DNA from: Benincasa hispida
Taxonomy: Eukaryota > Streptophyta > Magnoliopsida > Cucurbitales > Cucurbitaceae
Reading direction: 5' to 3'
DNA length: 64,000 nt
NCBI RefSeq assembly: GCF_009727055.1
Contig: NC_052351.1
Location: forward strand, 10,250,821-10,314,820
The position numbers and the translations under genes were made by a program. The notes beneath the pieces were generated by a model that saw nothing but the letters and a program-made list of their open reading frames with translations, made no database searches and had not been told where the DNA came from. Below are positions 49,469-60,569 of this stretch, in pieces. The first letter of the stretch is position 1; each line of letters starts with the position of its first letter.

Positions 49469-50758
49469 TGTTAGGGTTGATGCTCTAAAGTCTCGTGTCC
49501 TGTAGTTTGTAAATAGTATATACGAACACCAATGATTGTTAATATATGATATTTACTTCACATCTTGTTGTTTTGCTCAGTTATTTGTTTTAATTTGCTT
49601 TACCACAAACCAATAAACATAAAATCCCTGGTTATCTGTATGTGACTCAAGCATGTATGTGGTGACATACAAGTGGATCATGTCTTGAGTGATAACCAAA
49701 ATGGTCTGTAGTATATGGATATAGGAGGGAAACCTTATCCTGATAATACTACGGACGTGGCTCGCTTTGTGGAATGGTCACAAGTGTTGTGACTTGCCAT
49801 AGATGGTCTGACCCTGATCATTTGTGTTGGGGACATGCAAGCGGGGGCGTTCTATACAAAGAGTTTGTATAAGACCTGAACATGAAATGTTAATGTCTCG
49901 TTATATAACACTGTTCATGACAGAGATTTCACTTCACTAGGATGACCATAGGTAAAATGACCTCAATCCTGAGTGAGTTAGGAACTCTTGCCATTAAGGG
50001 CAGTCCTTTGATTTATATGGGTGCGAGTGGCCAAGTCGCCGATTCAAACATACCATTTTAAGGATTCGTCTGATTTGGGAGCTGGGAACTCAACTACACA
50101 AGATGGAATTCACTCCTTCCTCGAGGCAGGGGTAAGTAGATAGATGGCTCCCAGTGCCCGAAAAGAATCCGTGAAAGAGCGATTGTAAGAGCCTATACGA
50201 TAGAAGCTCGTTCGTCTAAACGATCGTCTAGTTCACGCGTTCTCTAAACGATCGTAATCATCTTTCCTAAACAATCGTTCAGTTTTTCCTAAATGATCAT
50301 GTAGCTCTACTATACGATAAGCATTTTCGCTATACGATAGCAGGGTTCATCTCCCACTTGCTTATCGTCTACACAACATTTTCTCCTCCGTCCTCTACCA
50401 AACTCACCAAAGCCCACCCTTTGAGTTTTTGACGCCGAGGATACTTGGGTTTCTCTTGTGGTGGTGTCGTCCCCACAACATTGTTCGTGTATGCTTGGAT
50501 CGTGCTGTTGCAGTCAATAGACTCGCCGGATGCTGGTAGATCGGTAGGAGGTTTTCTGCTGCTTTGGGTTCAGTCGTTCGAAGAGTGTCTTCATCTGGTA
50601 TGAGTCATTTCCTTATGTTTTATTGTATTCTGAGCATGCCGATTATGAGTTTAATATGCATAACTGTTTGTATGGAATGTATATCGTTTATATTTCGGTC
50701 ACTATGAAATCGGAGTGATCTAAGCCCCCTCATGGAACTCTCGGTATGAGATCCTTCA
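49469..50758 (+). repeat. A2 3' LTR with internal deletion (1290 bp)
   Basis: It has the same ends as the 5' LTR (TGTTAGGGTTGATGC to GAGATCCTTCA). At about 50151 the sequence jumps from GATAGATGGCTCCC to AGTGCCCGAAAAGAATCC, skipping about 777 bp that the 5' LTR has (41461-42237). Junction bases share only a C-rich microhomology. The CTAAACGATCG cluster remains at 50213-50345. Confidence 0.88.
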
Positions 50759-51948
50759 TAGACTTCTCCTATCATTAATGGTGCAAAATGACCTAGAATT
50801 AGTTCAACTAGACGTGAAAATTGCTTACCTACATGGCCATCTAGAATAGACAATTTATATGCAGCAACATCAATGTTATGAAGTAAAGGGGAAACAAGAC
50901 TTGTACCGCCTATTGAACAAGTCAATTTATGGCCTTATGCAGTCACCAAGATGTTAGTACAGAAGATTTAATGACTATATAACCAAGTTGGGTTTCCAAA
51001 GAAGCTCTCATGACATGGGTGCTTTTGTTAAATCCATTACCTATAAAGGAAAGGTATACTTACTCTTGTATGTGGATGATATGCTCCTTGTAGGAAGCTT
51101 TAAGGCAGACCTAATTCATGTCAAAAGCCTCTAAGTAAGAAGTTTGACATGAAGGACTTAGGGTAATGAATGAAGATACTAGGGATTAACATTACTAGAG
51201 ACAGGGGTCAATCCATCTTAAACATCAATCAAATAACCTATTATGAAAAGCTAATAAAAAGGTTCAACCTAAATGAAGCAAGACATGTTAATGTGCCTAT
51301 AGCTCAGTATTTCAAGATTTCATCAGCTAATTCCTCTAATGACGATGACCTAGAACACGAGAAGAAAATGGAGAAAATTCCCTACAATCCACCTATTTGG
51401 CTATGTTGACTCAGACTTTGCTGGGGATAATGAAAAAGGAGGTCTCTATCTGGTTACATATTCCTACTAGAGGGAATCTAATTAGTTGGAAAGCTACCCT
51501 ACATATAGTAGCTTTATCAATAACAGAGGTAGAATACATCATATTAAGATAGGCAATTAAGGAAGGTTTATGACTTAAAGAACTGGTGAAGGATCTCAAA
51601 TTAAATCAGATAGTAGTTAGTATCTACTGTGATAATCAGAGTACTATTCACCTCTCCAAAAACCCATAATATCACAATAGAACCATGCATATTAATGTAA
51701 AATATCACTTCATAAGAGATAAAATTGAGAATGGAAAGATAGAGATATTAAAAGTTTATACCTCTGACAATCCAGCCGATATGCTCACCAAGCTAGTGTC
51801 GAAGCTCAAACTTCATAAGTACTTTGAGTTGATAGGCTTCGATCTATATAAAAAGGATGAAGTCAGTAAGAATCGGAAGATACTTGAAGAAATCACAGTG
51901 TTGGATTTAAGGTGGAGATTTGATGATCTAAATCCAATGCCTCTTTAG
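50759..51948 (+). pseudogene. Copia B reverse transcriptase and RNase H
   Basis: Continuing from HTTIR at 40764-40777 across A2: LLLSLMVQNDLELVQLDVKI, AYLHGHLE, a stop, SIYGLMQSPRC, LYVDDMLLVGSFKADLI. A frameshift region leads to MKILGINITRDRGQSILNIN and ITYYEKLIKRFNLNEARHVN. RNase H: VEYIILR-type remnant, VVSIYCDNQSTIHLSKNP, a stop, NRTMHINVKYHFIRDKIENG, SDNPADMLTKLVSKLKLHKY. The YVDD box survives. The copy carries about six stops or frameshifts. The left half of RT and all of integrase are missing between 38415 and 40764. Confidence 0.87.
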
Positions 51949-52236
51949 TTTTTTAATATTAAATTTCTGTTATTCCTAGCTAATGTAAAATGATCTCTCT
52001 TAGCCATAAAAAAGAGCTTTTGGTATTTTTTAAAGAGATAGACTAAAATAGAAACCATATATTGTACTTATTTGTGATCTTTTCTTCAAGAAACATTATT
52101 CCCGTGGATATAGGCTTTGTGTGGTCGAACCACATTAACTCCCCTGTGTATCTTCTTCTCCCTCTTGATCTTCATCTACTTCTCTCCTTTCCTCTTGTTA
52201 GTTTTTCTCTTCCATGCAACGAAAAGATAGCCATTA

Positions 52237-52241
<5 letters not shown>

Positions 52242-52281
<40 letters not shown>

Positions 52282-52931
52282 GCAAAATTATTCAACAAAC
52301 AAACTTAGAATTTTTATTAAAATTAATGAATTAAAACTAGTGGACGAATTAATGAAAATTGAAATGAAAGTAAGAATTGTAAAACTTATGTTTATGGTTT
52401 AATTTCATGATATAAAAATGGTAATATTTTTTTTTTTAGAATAGGTGATATTATTATACAACAACAAGGAGGATCCCATAGCCCGGGATCAAGGCAACAA
52501 AGCAACAAAGCACAAGCAAAGACAGAGCATCAAAACCAAAACAAAGCCAACAGGATAAGATCAGAACAAAACCAACACATAAATGCAAACTCGCAAACCA
52601 CCGGAAGGATAGGCAGAGAGAAGAACCCAAAACCCCATAAACTAGGGGTTACAGCAAAACAGAGAATAATGTGAAGTTCAAAAGGAAAAAAAAACATCCG
52701 TACATACACTAGATAAGACCAAGAAGGTCAACTCGCCAGGAAGTAGCACAAGCACAAACCGTAGAGACCATAAGGTGAACCAGGGCAGACACCGACCTCG
52801 GTCGACCTCCATGCAGCCGCCGATTACGCTCCTGCCAGATGTAGTATATGGACGCACACCAGAAAACATGGAACAACTTACTACGTACCCCCTTACCCGA
52901 CCCCACTCGACACAACCAACTTAACTCTACA
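52242..52931 (-). mobile_element. LINE 3' fragment inserted in the B LTR, with a 39-base poly(A) tail
   Basis: On the plus strand it starts with 39 T (52242-52280), the poly(A) tail of a minus-strand retroposon. Near its other end the minus strand encodes LFHVFWCASIYYIWQERNRR, LHGGRPRS, the zf-RVT-type C-terminal region of plant L1 ORF2 (W.....YYIW.ERN..IH). The rest of ORF2 is missing, the usual 5' truncation. It is absent from the partner LTR, so it postdates B. A second T-rich patch at about 52428 may be an internal A run. Confidence 0.75.
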
Positions 52932-52932
52932 N
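52932..52932. other. Ambiguous base N at a repeat junction
   Basis: This is the only non-ACGT base I noticed in the window. It lies exactly where the LINE insertion meets the B LTR, so this junction is weakly supported in the assembly. Confidence 0.95.
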
Positions 52933-53213
52933 TTACGGAGTGGTTTTTTCTCTATGAGTTAGTGAAAGAGAGAAATGTGAGAATGTTTACCATTTGAGTG
53001 TGAACAAGTAGGCGAAGATCTCTGCATACCATCCCATCCACCCACATGTAAAAGCTCAGCTTCTCTTCATGGCTACTTCTCAGCCTTTCTTTCCACGTAC
53101 TGAAAGCAGTGCTCGGGCCAAGGCTTACTAAGTGGGCTTCTTCCACACTTTCTTGGATGTGTGATTCACATTTGGGCCTGTGTTAGTGATCCTCCTGAGA
53201 TCAAAGCCCAATA

Positions 53214-53346
53214 GTTTTTATTTTTTGAATTTGGATTAGAATTTAACCATTGTACTTAAGAAAGATGTAAATCATTGTATGAAATGAGGAGGAAATATGC
53301 TAAATTTTAAAAAACTATAAACCAAAAATAAAATGGTTACCAAACG
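53214..53346. mobile_element. Right part of the MITE-like repeat
   Basis: It matches the inner and right part of the full copy at 28452-28668 and ends AAATAAAATGGTTACCAAAC, the inverse of 29404-29423. With the left end at 29400 it brackets the whole B complex. Confidence 0.55.
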
Positions 53347-54310
53347 GGACCTAAGAGATTTATTGAACACAATATTGAAAGTTTAAGAACCTACACAATA
53401 GTTTTTACATTTTAGTAACTCATTATTAGACTGAAAATTGAAAATTCAAAAACAACTTGTCATTTAATCTAAATAATAACATATTTGTTCCACAAAAGAT
53501 ATGATGAAAAAAAAATCAATGAACATGGAAATTTTTTTAGTAGTTTATATATTCTTTCCAAATATAATTTGGCTCACAATTTGTTATCTATATTGTTTTA
53601 TTTCATGAGATATGTTCTTGAAAAAATATAGTACTCGAAATTTTCTAGGAAAACTACACAATATTAGAAATTACCAAAATTAACCCTATCTCTGAGGACC
53701 TTATTCACAAAGCTGTGTTCCATGCCATAAATGGATTTGTTTGAGTAAAGAATTTGGCAATCCTTGTACCATTCCGCAACTTCCTTCTAGGATTTTATTT
53801 TTCTTGAAAAAATACTTAGGTACATCCCGGACATCATCTATCTTTGTGCATCCCATTAAATTGTCCAATTATAACTTGTCATGTGACAATTTTTTCCTTT
53901 TCTCTTTTTTTTGAATATTTTAAATATTTTTTTGATGTGAATGGTGAGAAAGGACGCACAAAGATGGATGATGCCCGAGCTGCATCTAAGTGTTACTCTT
54001 TTCCTTCTACCATCCTGCATTTTTATTTTCTTTGTATGAGGCCACATCTCAACTAATCTTGCATTTTAACGTCAAAATTAGGACTAAGTTTATGATTTTC
54101 AAAGTCTCCTTACTCTGCATTATTCTGTATTATTAAGAATTATTCGACTCCATTTATATCTAAAGAAATCTTAATAGGAGTTATAGAACTTTATGATCCT
54201 CTCATTCATATCAACATAATAATAATAATATTTTTTCTGGGCTGGTTGCACAAATAACAATCAGGCACAAAATATAAAAATGTAGAACAAGGATAAATAT
54301 ATTAGCGATA
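53347..54310. other. AT-rich spacer, no gene recognised
   Basis: The longest reading frames here (about 70 residues) are low-complexity and not recognisable. No LTR boundary or domain was found. Confidence 0.55.
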
Positions 54311-54319
54311 TGACACAAA

Positions 54320-54600
54320 ATTAACGCCAGCTATCACTAATAGCAACTATTAATGATAACTATTAGTGATAGCTATATAGGTAAATGACTAAAAAGCCCA
54401 CACGCAACCCACCATTTCATGCTTCTTCTTCCGAATTTCTCAAATTGAAAACTATCACTGATAGCAACTATCAATGATAGTAACTGATAGCAGCTATTAG
54501 TGATAGTCACTAATAGCTACTATCAGTTGCAATCATTGATAATTGCTAGTCACTAATAGCTACTATCAGTTACTATCATTGATAGTTTCGATCAGTGATA
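54320..54600. repeat. TATCA(C/A)TGATAG palindromic repeat cluster
   Basis: Dozens of overlapping units such as ACTATCACTGATAGCAACTA and AGTGATAGTCACTAATAGCT occur in both orientations. Each unit is itself close to palindromic. It is similar in style to the GATAGA cluster near 20 kb but with a different core. It is non-coding. Confidence 0.75.
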
Positions 54601-54689
54601 ACTTTCAATGTGAGAAATATTTATACAACCTTAAAGTAGTAGAACTTGAAATATCACCTTTCAATTTGCTATCAGTTTTCAATTTTGTG

Positions 54690-54870
54690 TTCTATCAAAT
54701 AGTCCAGGAATTTTAAGTCCATGTACTCACCACCTCGATCTGATCGAAGTGTTTTAATCTTTTTACCTAATTTTTTCTCAACCTCTGTCTTATATTCCTT
54801 AAACTTTTCAAGTGTATCGGACTTATGATGCATTAGGTAAATGTAGCCATATCTTGAATAATATCAGCTT
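54690..54870 (-). pseudogene. Copia integrase fragment
   Basis: Minus strand: TYLMHHKSDTLEKFKEYKTE, VEKKLGKKIKTLRSDRGGEY, MDLKFLDYL. This is the middle of a copia integrase core, including the SDRGGE block with the second catalytic region. It is a small scrap lying between a palindromic repeat and the tail of a gypsy element. It is not from A1 or A2, whose equivalent sequence differs (EVENTLDRRIKTLRSDRG). Confidence 0.85.
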
Positions 54871-54889
54871 GGGTTTCCCCTTTGCACTG

Positions 54890-55843
54890 ACGATGGAGTT
54901 TTTATTTTTTTTATTATATATATATTTTTTATTTTTATTTATTTTTATTTTTATTTTATTTTTAGATTTTATCATCGCAATGTGATGGACGTATTTGTCC
55001 GGAGCACTACCACCCTCAAACTTAGAAAGTGGCAGTGTTCTTGCCGAAAAGCTAAAAACAAACTCGTTCAGGAATGCGGTAAGGTTTACACATGATAAAA
55101 CTTAGACTGTCAAACCTTGAAGAAGCTATTAAAGTGAGATGATCCTTGTGAGTTTAGTTAGCGGATGTAGTGAATTATAAGTATCATTGTAGATGCTAAT
55201 TTATCAACGGAAAGGTAGGCAAGCGGACAAAAAAGAATTTCATAAGGATAATGCATAAAAGATAACAAGAAAAGAACCTTCGAGTAGAATAACACTTGCG
55301 ACCATATTTTAGGATTCATGTAGTCATAGCATTGAATGATGGAGTGGATTCTTCCGTTGAAACTACGCACCGAGGAGAATTATTATCGCACCTACAAGGA
55401 GCGAACGCACACCACATCTAAGAAAGCAGCTGCAAATCCAAAATGACAATAATTAAATAAATAAACTAAACTAGGAAAGCAAGGTAAAGATAGAGTAAAA
55501 GACGTCCCTGGAGAAATTGGAGTGAAGCCACCGTAAGAAGTCTTCCATGCAGGAGATTGATCTCAACTGCTCAGGTCAAGAGACTCGTCCTGACCATCGG
55601 AGCTTCCAGCAATTGATGGCCACATGTTGGTTGACACGTGCCTAAGACTGCTTTTAGCTCATGCGACGATACCCTTTCTATCTCGGGGTCAATATTGGCT
55701 CTCGGCTTATCGCCTTCACTAAAATATTGTTTGCAACTTGGTTGCATAAGCTACAATATGCCCAAGACTAAAAGGGTGCCTGCGAAAACACAAAACTTAA
55801 CAAACTATTAGCTGCCAAGTCTTCGGCAACGACACCAAAAACG
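54890..55843 (-). mobile_element. Gypsy family G, minus-strand copy, internal region
   Basis: Read on the minus strand it is collinear with the plus-strand copy at 62446-63430. Shared blocks are GACTTGGCAGCTAATAGTTTG, GCTGGAAGCTCCGATGGTC, TCATTTTGGATTTGCAGC and AATTTGAGGGTGG. No protein domain is encoded. At its far end it is cut by the copia integrase scrap, so its 3' LTR is missing. The run of TTTTTATTT at 54900-54960 corresponds to an A-rich stretch in the sister copy. Confidence 0.75.
55820..55837 (-). promoter_or_regulatory. Decayed tRNA-Asp primer-binding site
   Basis: The minus strand reads TGGTGTCGTTGCCGAAGA. The site complementary to plant tRNA-Asp is TGGCGCCGTTGCCGGGGA, so 14 of 18 positions match and all four differences are C-to-T or G-to-A. 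It lies 6 bases from the LTR end. Confidence 0.7.
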
Positions 55844-57618
55844 TGCGTAAAATTATGATGTGATGGTGTGAGTTTTATGCGATGGACATGCAAGTTTTCC
55901 TAACAAGGCCCAAGTATAAGCCTCCTTAGGTTTCCTGGTAAGTCTAGGGTCGAACATAGAGATTTGTAACTGAATGTTGCGAAGTAATGTGTTTGCGGCG
56001 ATGAATAAAAGAATAATGAAGTTAAAAGACTATATGCTACTCCTATTCCTAACTAAACAGATCAAGCAATGGAAGTATGACTATGAGAGTTGGTAGAGAC
56101 GCGGCAACTGTTAACGCGTAATAAGATGCATGGAAAGATAGATAAAATGGTGGAGGGTATAACTTCACCGCATCACCAAGCTTGATCATAAGGGTAATCC
56201 TAGCTAGTACAAGTTATGTGATCATGTTATACACAAATATACGTATGCAATGCATATGCAAAATAGTCGAGAAAACTTATTTCTAAATTTCTATTATTGC
56301 TTATGGGCACATAAGACAAGATGACCGCATACCACCATTTCCTATTTCTTGGGCGCATGCGATGTGTAAATAGCAGAATGAACTTATTCCTAAGTGGCTA
56401 CTCTTGCTTATGCGATCCAATCTGACTCTCCCAAGCCTAGATTCTGTCTTTAGAATACTCTCCAAGTATGTCCAAATGATGAATGATGCACTCTTAAGAC
56501 AAGATGATAAGATAAAGCATGGTTATAATGCACATAAGATTATTCCTATCTCTAGAAACACTGCTTACTTTGCTTAGTGAGTTCCACTACTTACCCTCTC
56601 GGGTAGTTAGTCGCCCCTGATCAGCTCATAGACAAGCTTTGCCACAGCCTCATATTAAGCAAAGAGGATTAACTCACTATACTCGCGCAACACACACCTC
56701 TCGGTGGTTTGCTACATGCTTCATATGCCTATGCCGCATGAATGAGTATGCGATAACTCTTGCAATCTTACTTAGTTCATTGCAATGAAAGTAAGGGATG
56801 ATAAAGAAGAAGTTAATGAAGATGGAGTCGAAGGAAATAAAGAGATGCATTGGTTAAAAATGTATTAATGTCTTAAGCCAAAATGTAATACAATACAGAG
56901 ATAAGAAGAAAGGTGGAGGGCTAGATGTAGGCAATCTCTTGCTTCCATCAGATGTATGTCAAGGCTGCCAGTGGTGCCATGGATGGGCGGTGGAGTAGTC
57001 TCTCTCGAGATCTATCTCCAGTAAAGCTTCGGTCGTCACTCGGAATGGGTTGAAGGAATGAAGAACTCTCAAAGAATGTCTTCTCATGCTCTCATCTATG
57101 ATCACAAGGATCTGCCCCCAGGAAGAAGCTCGGATGCCTTAAATTTGGGCTCTAAGGCTCTATTTATAGAGCTCAATCGCCGACAGCATTGATGGTTCCA
57201 CTCTGAGTCTCTGCCACTAACGGCACGATGGTCCTACTCTGAATCTCTGCCACTAACGGCGCGATAGGTGGAATGTTAACATCATCTTTTTTATACTCTC
57301 AAGGTATGAGTTCATGCTTGGTTTCCGAAGTACCATCGCATTCGACCAATCCTTGCGATCACCCTTCTATCATGATTATTACTCTGTAGCCGCAACCTCC
57401 ATGCCATGAACATCTGCGATCAATAGCCGCAATATCCATGTGATGAACGTACGTGATTACCCTTGCGATGGTCTGGGATTCACCGCATGCGATCGGTTCC
57501 TACGACAACTACAAAAATAAACATTTTGACGTAGAATAATGCATAATATTGGGTTAGTAGAGATTTCCCATGCTGATCGACGCAAGCTCATTTTTCACAT
57601 AAATTCTTAGTATAATCA
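55844..57618 (-). repeat. Gypsy family G LTR, minus-strand copy (about 1775 bp)
   Basis: On the minus strand it starts TGATTATACTAAG and ends TTTTACGCA beside the primer-binding site. It is homologous to G LTRs at 1018-2661, 38701-40763 and 61464-62445 (blocks AAACCACCGAGAGGTGTG, CTACCCGAGAGGGTAAGTAG, GGAAGCAAGAGATTGCCTAC). Because its full length is preserved it is the best reference copy of the LTR in this window. Confidence 0.78.
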
Positions 57619-57639
57619 CCTCATATTCTACTTATTAGC

Positions 57640-59213
57640 TGTTTACATGTAAAATGCTTGCTGCTTTGCAGCAGACGTAATGCCACCGCGAAAATTGATG
57701 ATCTGTATGATATGTGTTGCTTTGTCTTAATCACGCTTCTAGATAATATATGCAATGCCACAAGACACTGTAGAATGCATTCATGTAGTGTATGCGTGTC
57801 ACAAGTTTTCTTGCGTTGGAACCAAGTATAATTCCACCACAAGTTTCTTAGAGTGATCCGAGGTCGAACACAGGGATTGCGATGCTAGATGCGATATTTA
57901 TGTGATACATGCAACCAAAATAATAGTGTGTTGTGTTTGAAAAGTAAAATGCGGCGACAAACAAATAAATGAATAAATGTGAAGTTGTGCAAGTGTATGA
58001 GAGAATGCGATGGCAAGTCTTGTGAAAGGTATCAAAATGAAAACGGGTTGGGGGAAAGGACATCGCAAGTTTGTCAATCCTGTTAAGGATGCAACTAAGG
58101 TTCCGTCTTCCCTTGGCTTACACCTCTCAGTGATCGGCCGCGTTCCCATATCTCTATGGTGAACAGGGATGAACGTTGCGAACGCAAGGTTGTTTCCATC
58201 TCTGGAAAAACTTCTGGTTTTAGTTAACGCATTCTATCAACCTTCTTTCAAGAATTGGATTAACTTCTTCACCTCTACTCTCATAGGTGAAGATGTCGTT
58301 GAGCATGCGTTAGCTAAACTTAGTTGACTCCTTTAACATGGATTAACTTACTCGCTTAATCCTTCCCCTTTACCCTGGAGGATTAGTTACACATGGTGAG
58401 AGAAAGGGAAGATGAATGTATGGTGCTGAACAGAGAGATGAAGATGAACATGTTAATGATATTACGGATAAAGATAAAGCGTTTGTTACAGATAGACGAA
58501 TGAAAGATAAAAAATGAATAACAGTTGATGAACAGAAAGTAAGAACAAATGAGGACAGCGTGTCAATGTCTTGACACGGATCCCGATCAGAGTTATTTTA
58601 CTTGCCGGCGTGTAGGAAGAGTGAGGTGGAAAACTTCCTTCTCAGGATAGTTCCCCAGGTAGAAATGACCCTTACACAGAGCTTCTCTTCGAGATTGTAA
58701 ATGAATTTCTGGCTTCTGAGGCTTCCTTTTGAACTTGTCTCATCTATCTCCCGGACTCTCTATGAATGTCTCTTTAAACTAGCCTTCTTCCTTTGGTGTT
58801 AATGTAGCTATTTATAGACCTTAACACCTCCTTCGTCAGTGGTCCTGCTCTGAAAAGTTACTTTTTTTTCTGCCGAGGCTTGGTGGAAACGTCCGCTCTG
58901 CTCCACATTCAATTTGTCAAATCATACAACAAAAAAGCTGTACAATTTCAGAAATCCCCGCGAATGCGTCGCTCTTTTTATCCACGATCGATCGTCGCAT
59001 GCGATGCGAATGCGTTGCTCTTTTTGTCCTCGAGCGATCATCGCATGCGATGATACCTGTTTCCTACAAAACAAAGACTTGGACATCCCTTTTTCCCATT
59101 GCAATGGGATCAGTGGGTGTGCTCCCGACATTTTACAACTTTTTCGTTTCTAAGTCAATTTCTATATGTTTGACGCAACTTTTTCCTTCGTTTTGCCGCA
59201 TATTCTAAATAAG
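57640..59213 (-). repeat. Element E 3' LTR
   Basis: On the minus strand it runs from CCATCTTATTTAGAATATG through the 780-bp block shared with the right copy, then a further 800 bp. That extension includes a GTGTTCGACCTCGGATCACT block of the same type as family G. A short TATTTATAGACC at 58809 (plus strand GCTATTTATAG) could be the TATA region. Boundaries are approximate. Confidence 0.55.
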
Positions 59214-59219
59214 ATGGTT

Positions 59220-60560
59220 GTGCGGTTATCTGTTTTGATAATTACTATGGTCTTGACCGTGGTGATGAAAACCTGGAGGATTTCCTTTATTCCCGGAATG
59301 ATTGGTCTGCAGATTTCTCTGGCCTCCCTGGTCACTGTTCCCTCCCCAATTGAAGTTGGGATGATTCTTCTAACCTGGGTTATATGTGTTGCTGAAGGGG
59401 TTGTTATGGATAGAATATACTGATTGTTGGTTTGACGGGTAGACTTCCACTGAATGACCCTCTCTGCATTGTATACAACTTACTGCTGCCACTTGTGTCA
59501 GCGCATTGGCTTGCGTTGCACTCTGAGAGAGAGTTCCTTGATTTATAGCCATGGTTTGGAGGAGCGAGATGACTGCGGCCATCTAGGCGGCCAGCGTGGT
59601 CATTGTATCCATTGGTACAATGACGCTCTCTATTTTTCTTCATTTCATGCCTCTGCCTCCATATCCGTCATTAACCCAGTCATCTGTATTTCGCGACTAT
59701 CCCGCTCTCTATGACTTTTTCTTCAGTATACATTTTATCCATAAACCCTCATGCTACAGAGGCATCTGCAACTGCTTGCGTTGCTCTGTTCAGGCCATTA
59801 TAAAAAGTTTCCATGAGGACACAATCAAGAATCCTAATATGTGAACAGTTCTTCATCAATCGTCGAAAGCGCACCCATGTGGTGCTCAGAGTTTCATTTT
59901 CTGCTTGTTCAAAATTTAATGCTTCCCGTCGTCTTCTTGCGTTGAAGGCAGGAGGGAAGAACTTCTTCATGAATCTTTAACCAACTGATCCCAAGAATTT
60001 ATCTCATTTGGCTCCAACGAATGAGCCCACCTCTTTGCTTCGTCTCTAAGTTTGTATGGAAAAAGATAGAGTCTGATGCCTTTGGGAGTCACGCTAGGAA
60101 TGGAGAATGTATTTCACATCTCGACAAAACTGGTGAGATGTGCATGCGAGTCCTCTCCTTGTAAACCTCCAAACTGACCCACATTCTAAATCATCTGGAG
60201 CATGACAGGCTTAATTTCGAATCTGGCATTCTCCTCTATTATAGGCCTTGCGATACTCATCGAGAAATTGTATAGATTGGGTGCCACATAGTTCCTCATA
60301 GGAATGTTGCAGTCAACGACCAAAAACACTGGGTCTTGCGGCGACCGATTCATTCCTTGATTTCCTTCAGTGTTGTTGTTCGCCATATTTCTTCTACGCC
60401 TAGTATGGTTTTGAAGTGCTCTCCTGCGAAAGGTTCTCTTGATTTCTGGGTGGACATTGAATTCTGGATCCGTTCCAATACTCATTCACCATCAGCTGCT
60501 CTTCGCTTAAGCACACTGTACTTCAGAAATTTGTCCTGCACAATATCACAAAAATATTCA
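59220..60560 (-). pseudogene. Ty3/gypsy gag (Athila/Tat-like), broken
   Basis: Minus strand, from 60485: an RRRN-rich N-terminus, then PMRNYVAPNLYNFSMSIARP and ENARFEIKPVMLQMI, then in other frames GIRLYLFPYKLRDEAKRWAH, INSWDQLVKDS and a stop. MKKFFPPAFNARRRREALNF, TTWVRFRRLMKNCSH and METFYNGLNRATQAVADASV follow. The C-terminal zinc region reads CIQCREGHSVEVY, where the last cysteine is replaced by Y. NNPFSNTYNPG and WRNHPNFNWGG close it. This is the standard Athila/Tat gag layout. Several frameshifts and stops make it non-functional. Confidence 0.85.
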
Positions 60561-60569
60561 GCACTAAAG

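Larger units (their letters stand above)
40778..50758 (+). mobile_element. Copia retrotransposon A2, nearly full length but inactive
   Basis: It has a complete 5' LTR, primer-binding site, long leader, gag, protease, integrase, RT, RNase H, polypurine tract and 3' LTR, total 9981 bp. It sits in the RT gene of element B. Flanking pentamers are CAGAC (40773-40777) and TAGAC (50759-50763), 4 of 5 identical. The B residues TTIR on the left continue as LLLS on the right. The coding region is open for long stretches but has several stops and a frameshift in gag. The RT motif YVDD is intact. The protein wording suggests the Tork-like part of plant copia, not verified. Confidence 0.9.
52062..53213 (+). 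repeat. Copia B 3' LTR, interrupted by a LINE
   Basis: GTGATCTTTTCTTCAAGAAA to ATCAAAGCCCAATA matches the 5' LTR at 29741-30234. The match is interrupted between CATTAGAGAG (52242) and TTACGGAGTGG (52933) by 690 bp. The real left end of the LTR lies somewhere in 51950-52062 and is not fixed. Apparent reading frames are not conserved between the two copies. Confidence 0.75.

Noticed and set aside
40778..50758. A2 as an active, intact copia element
   Set aside because: A gag frameshift, stops in integrase and RT, loss of the protease DSG and an LTR deletion rule it out.
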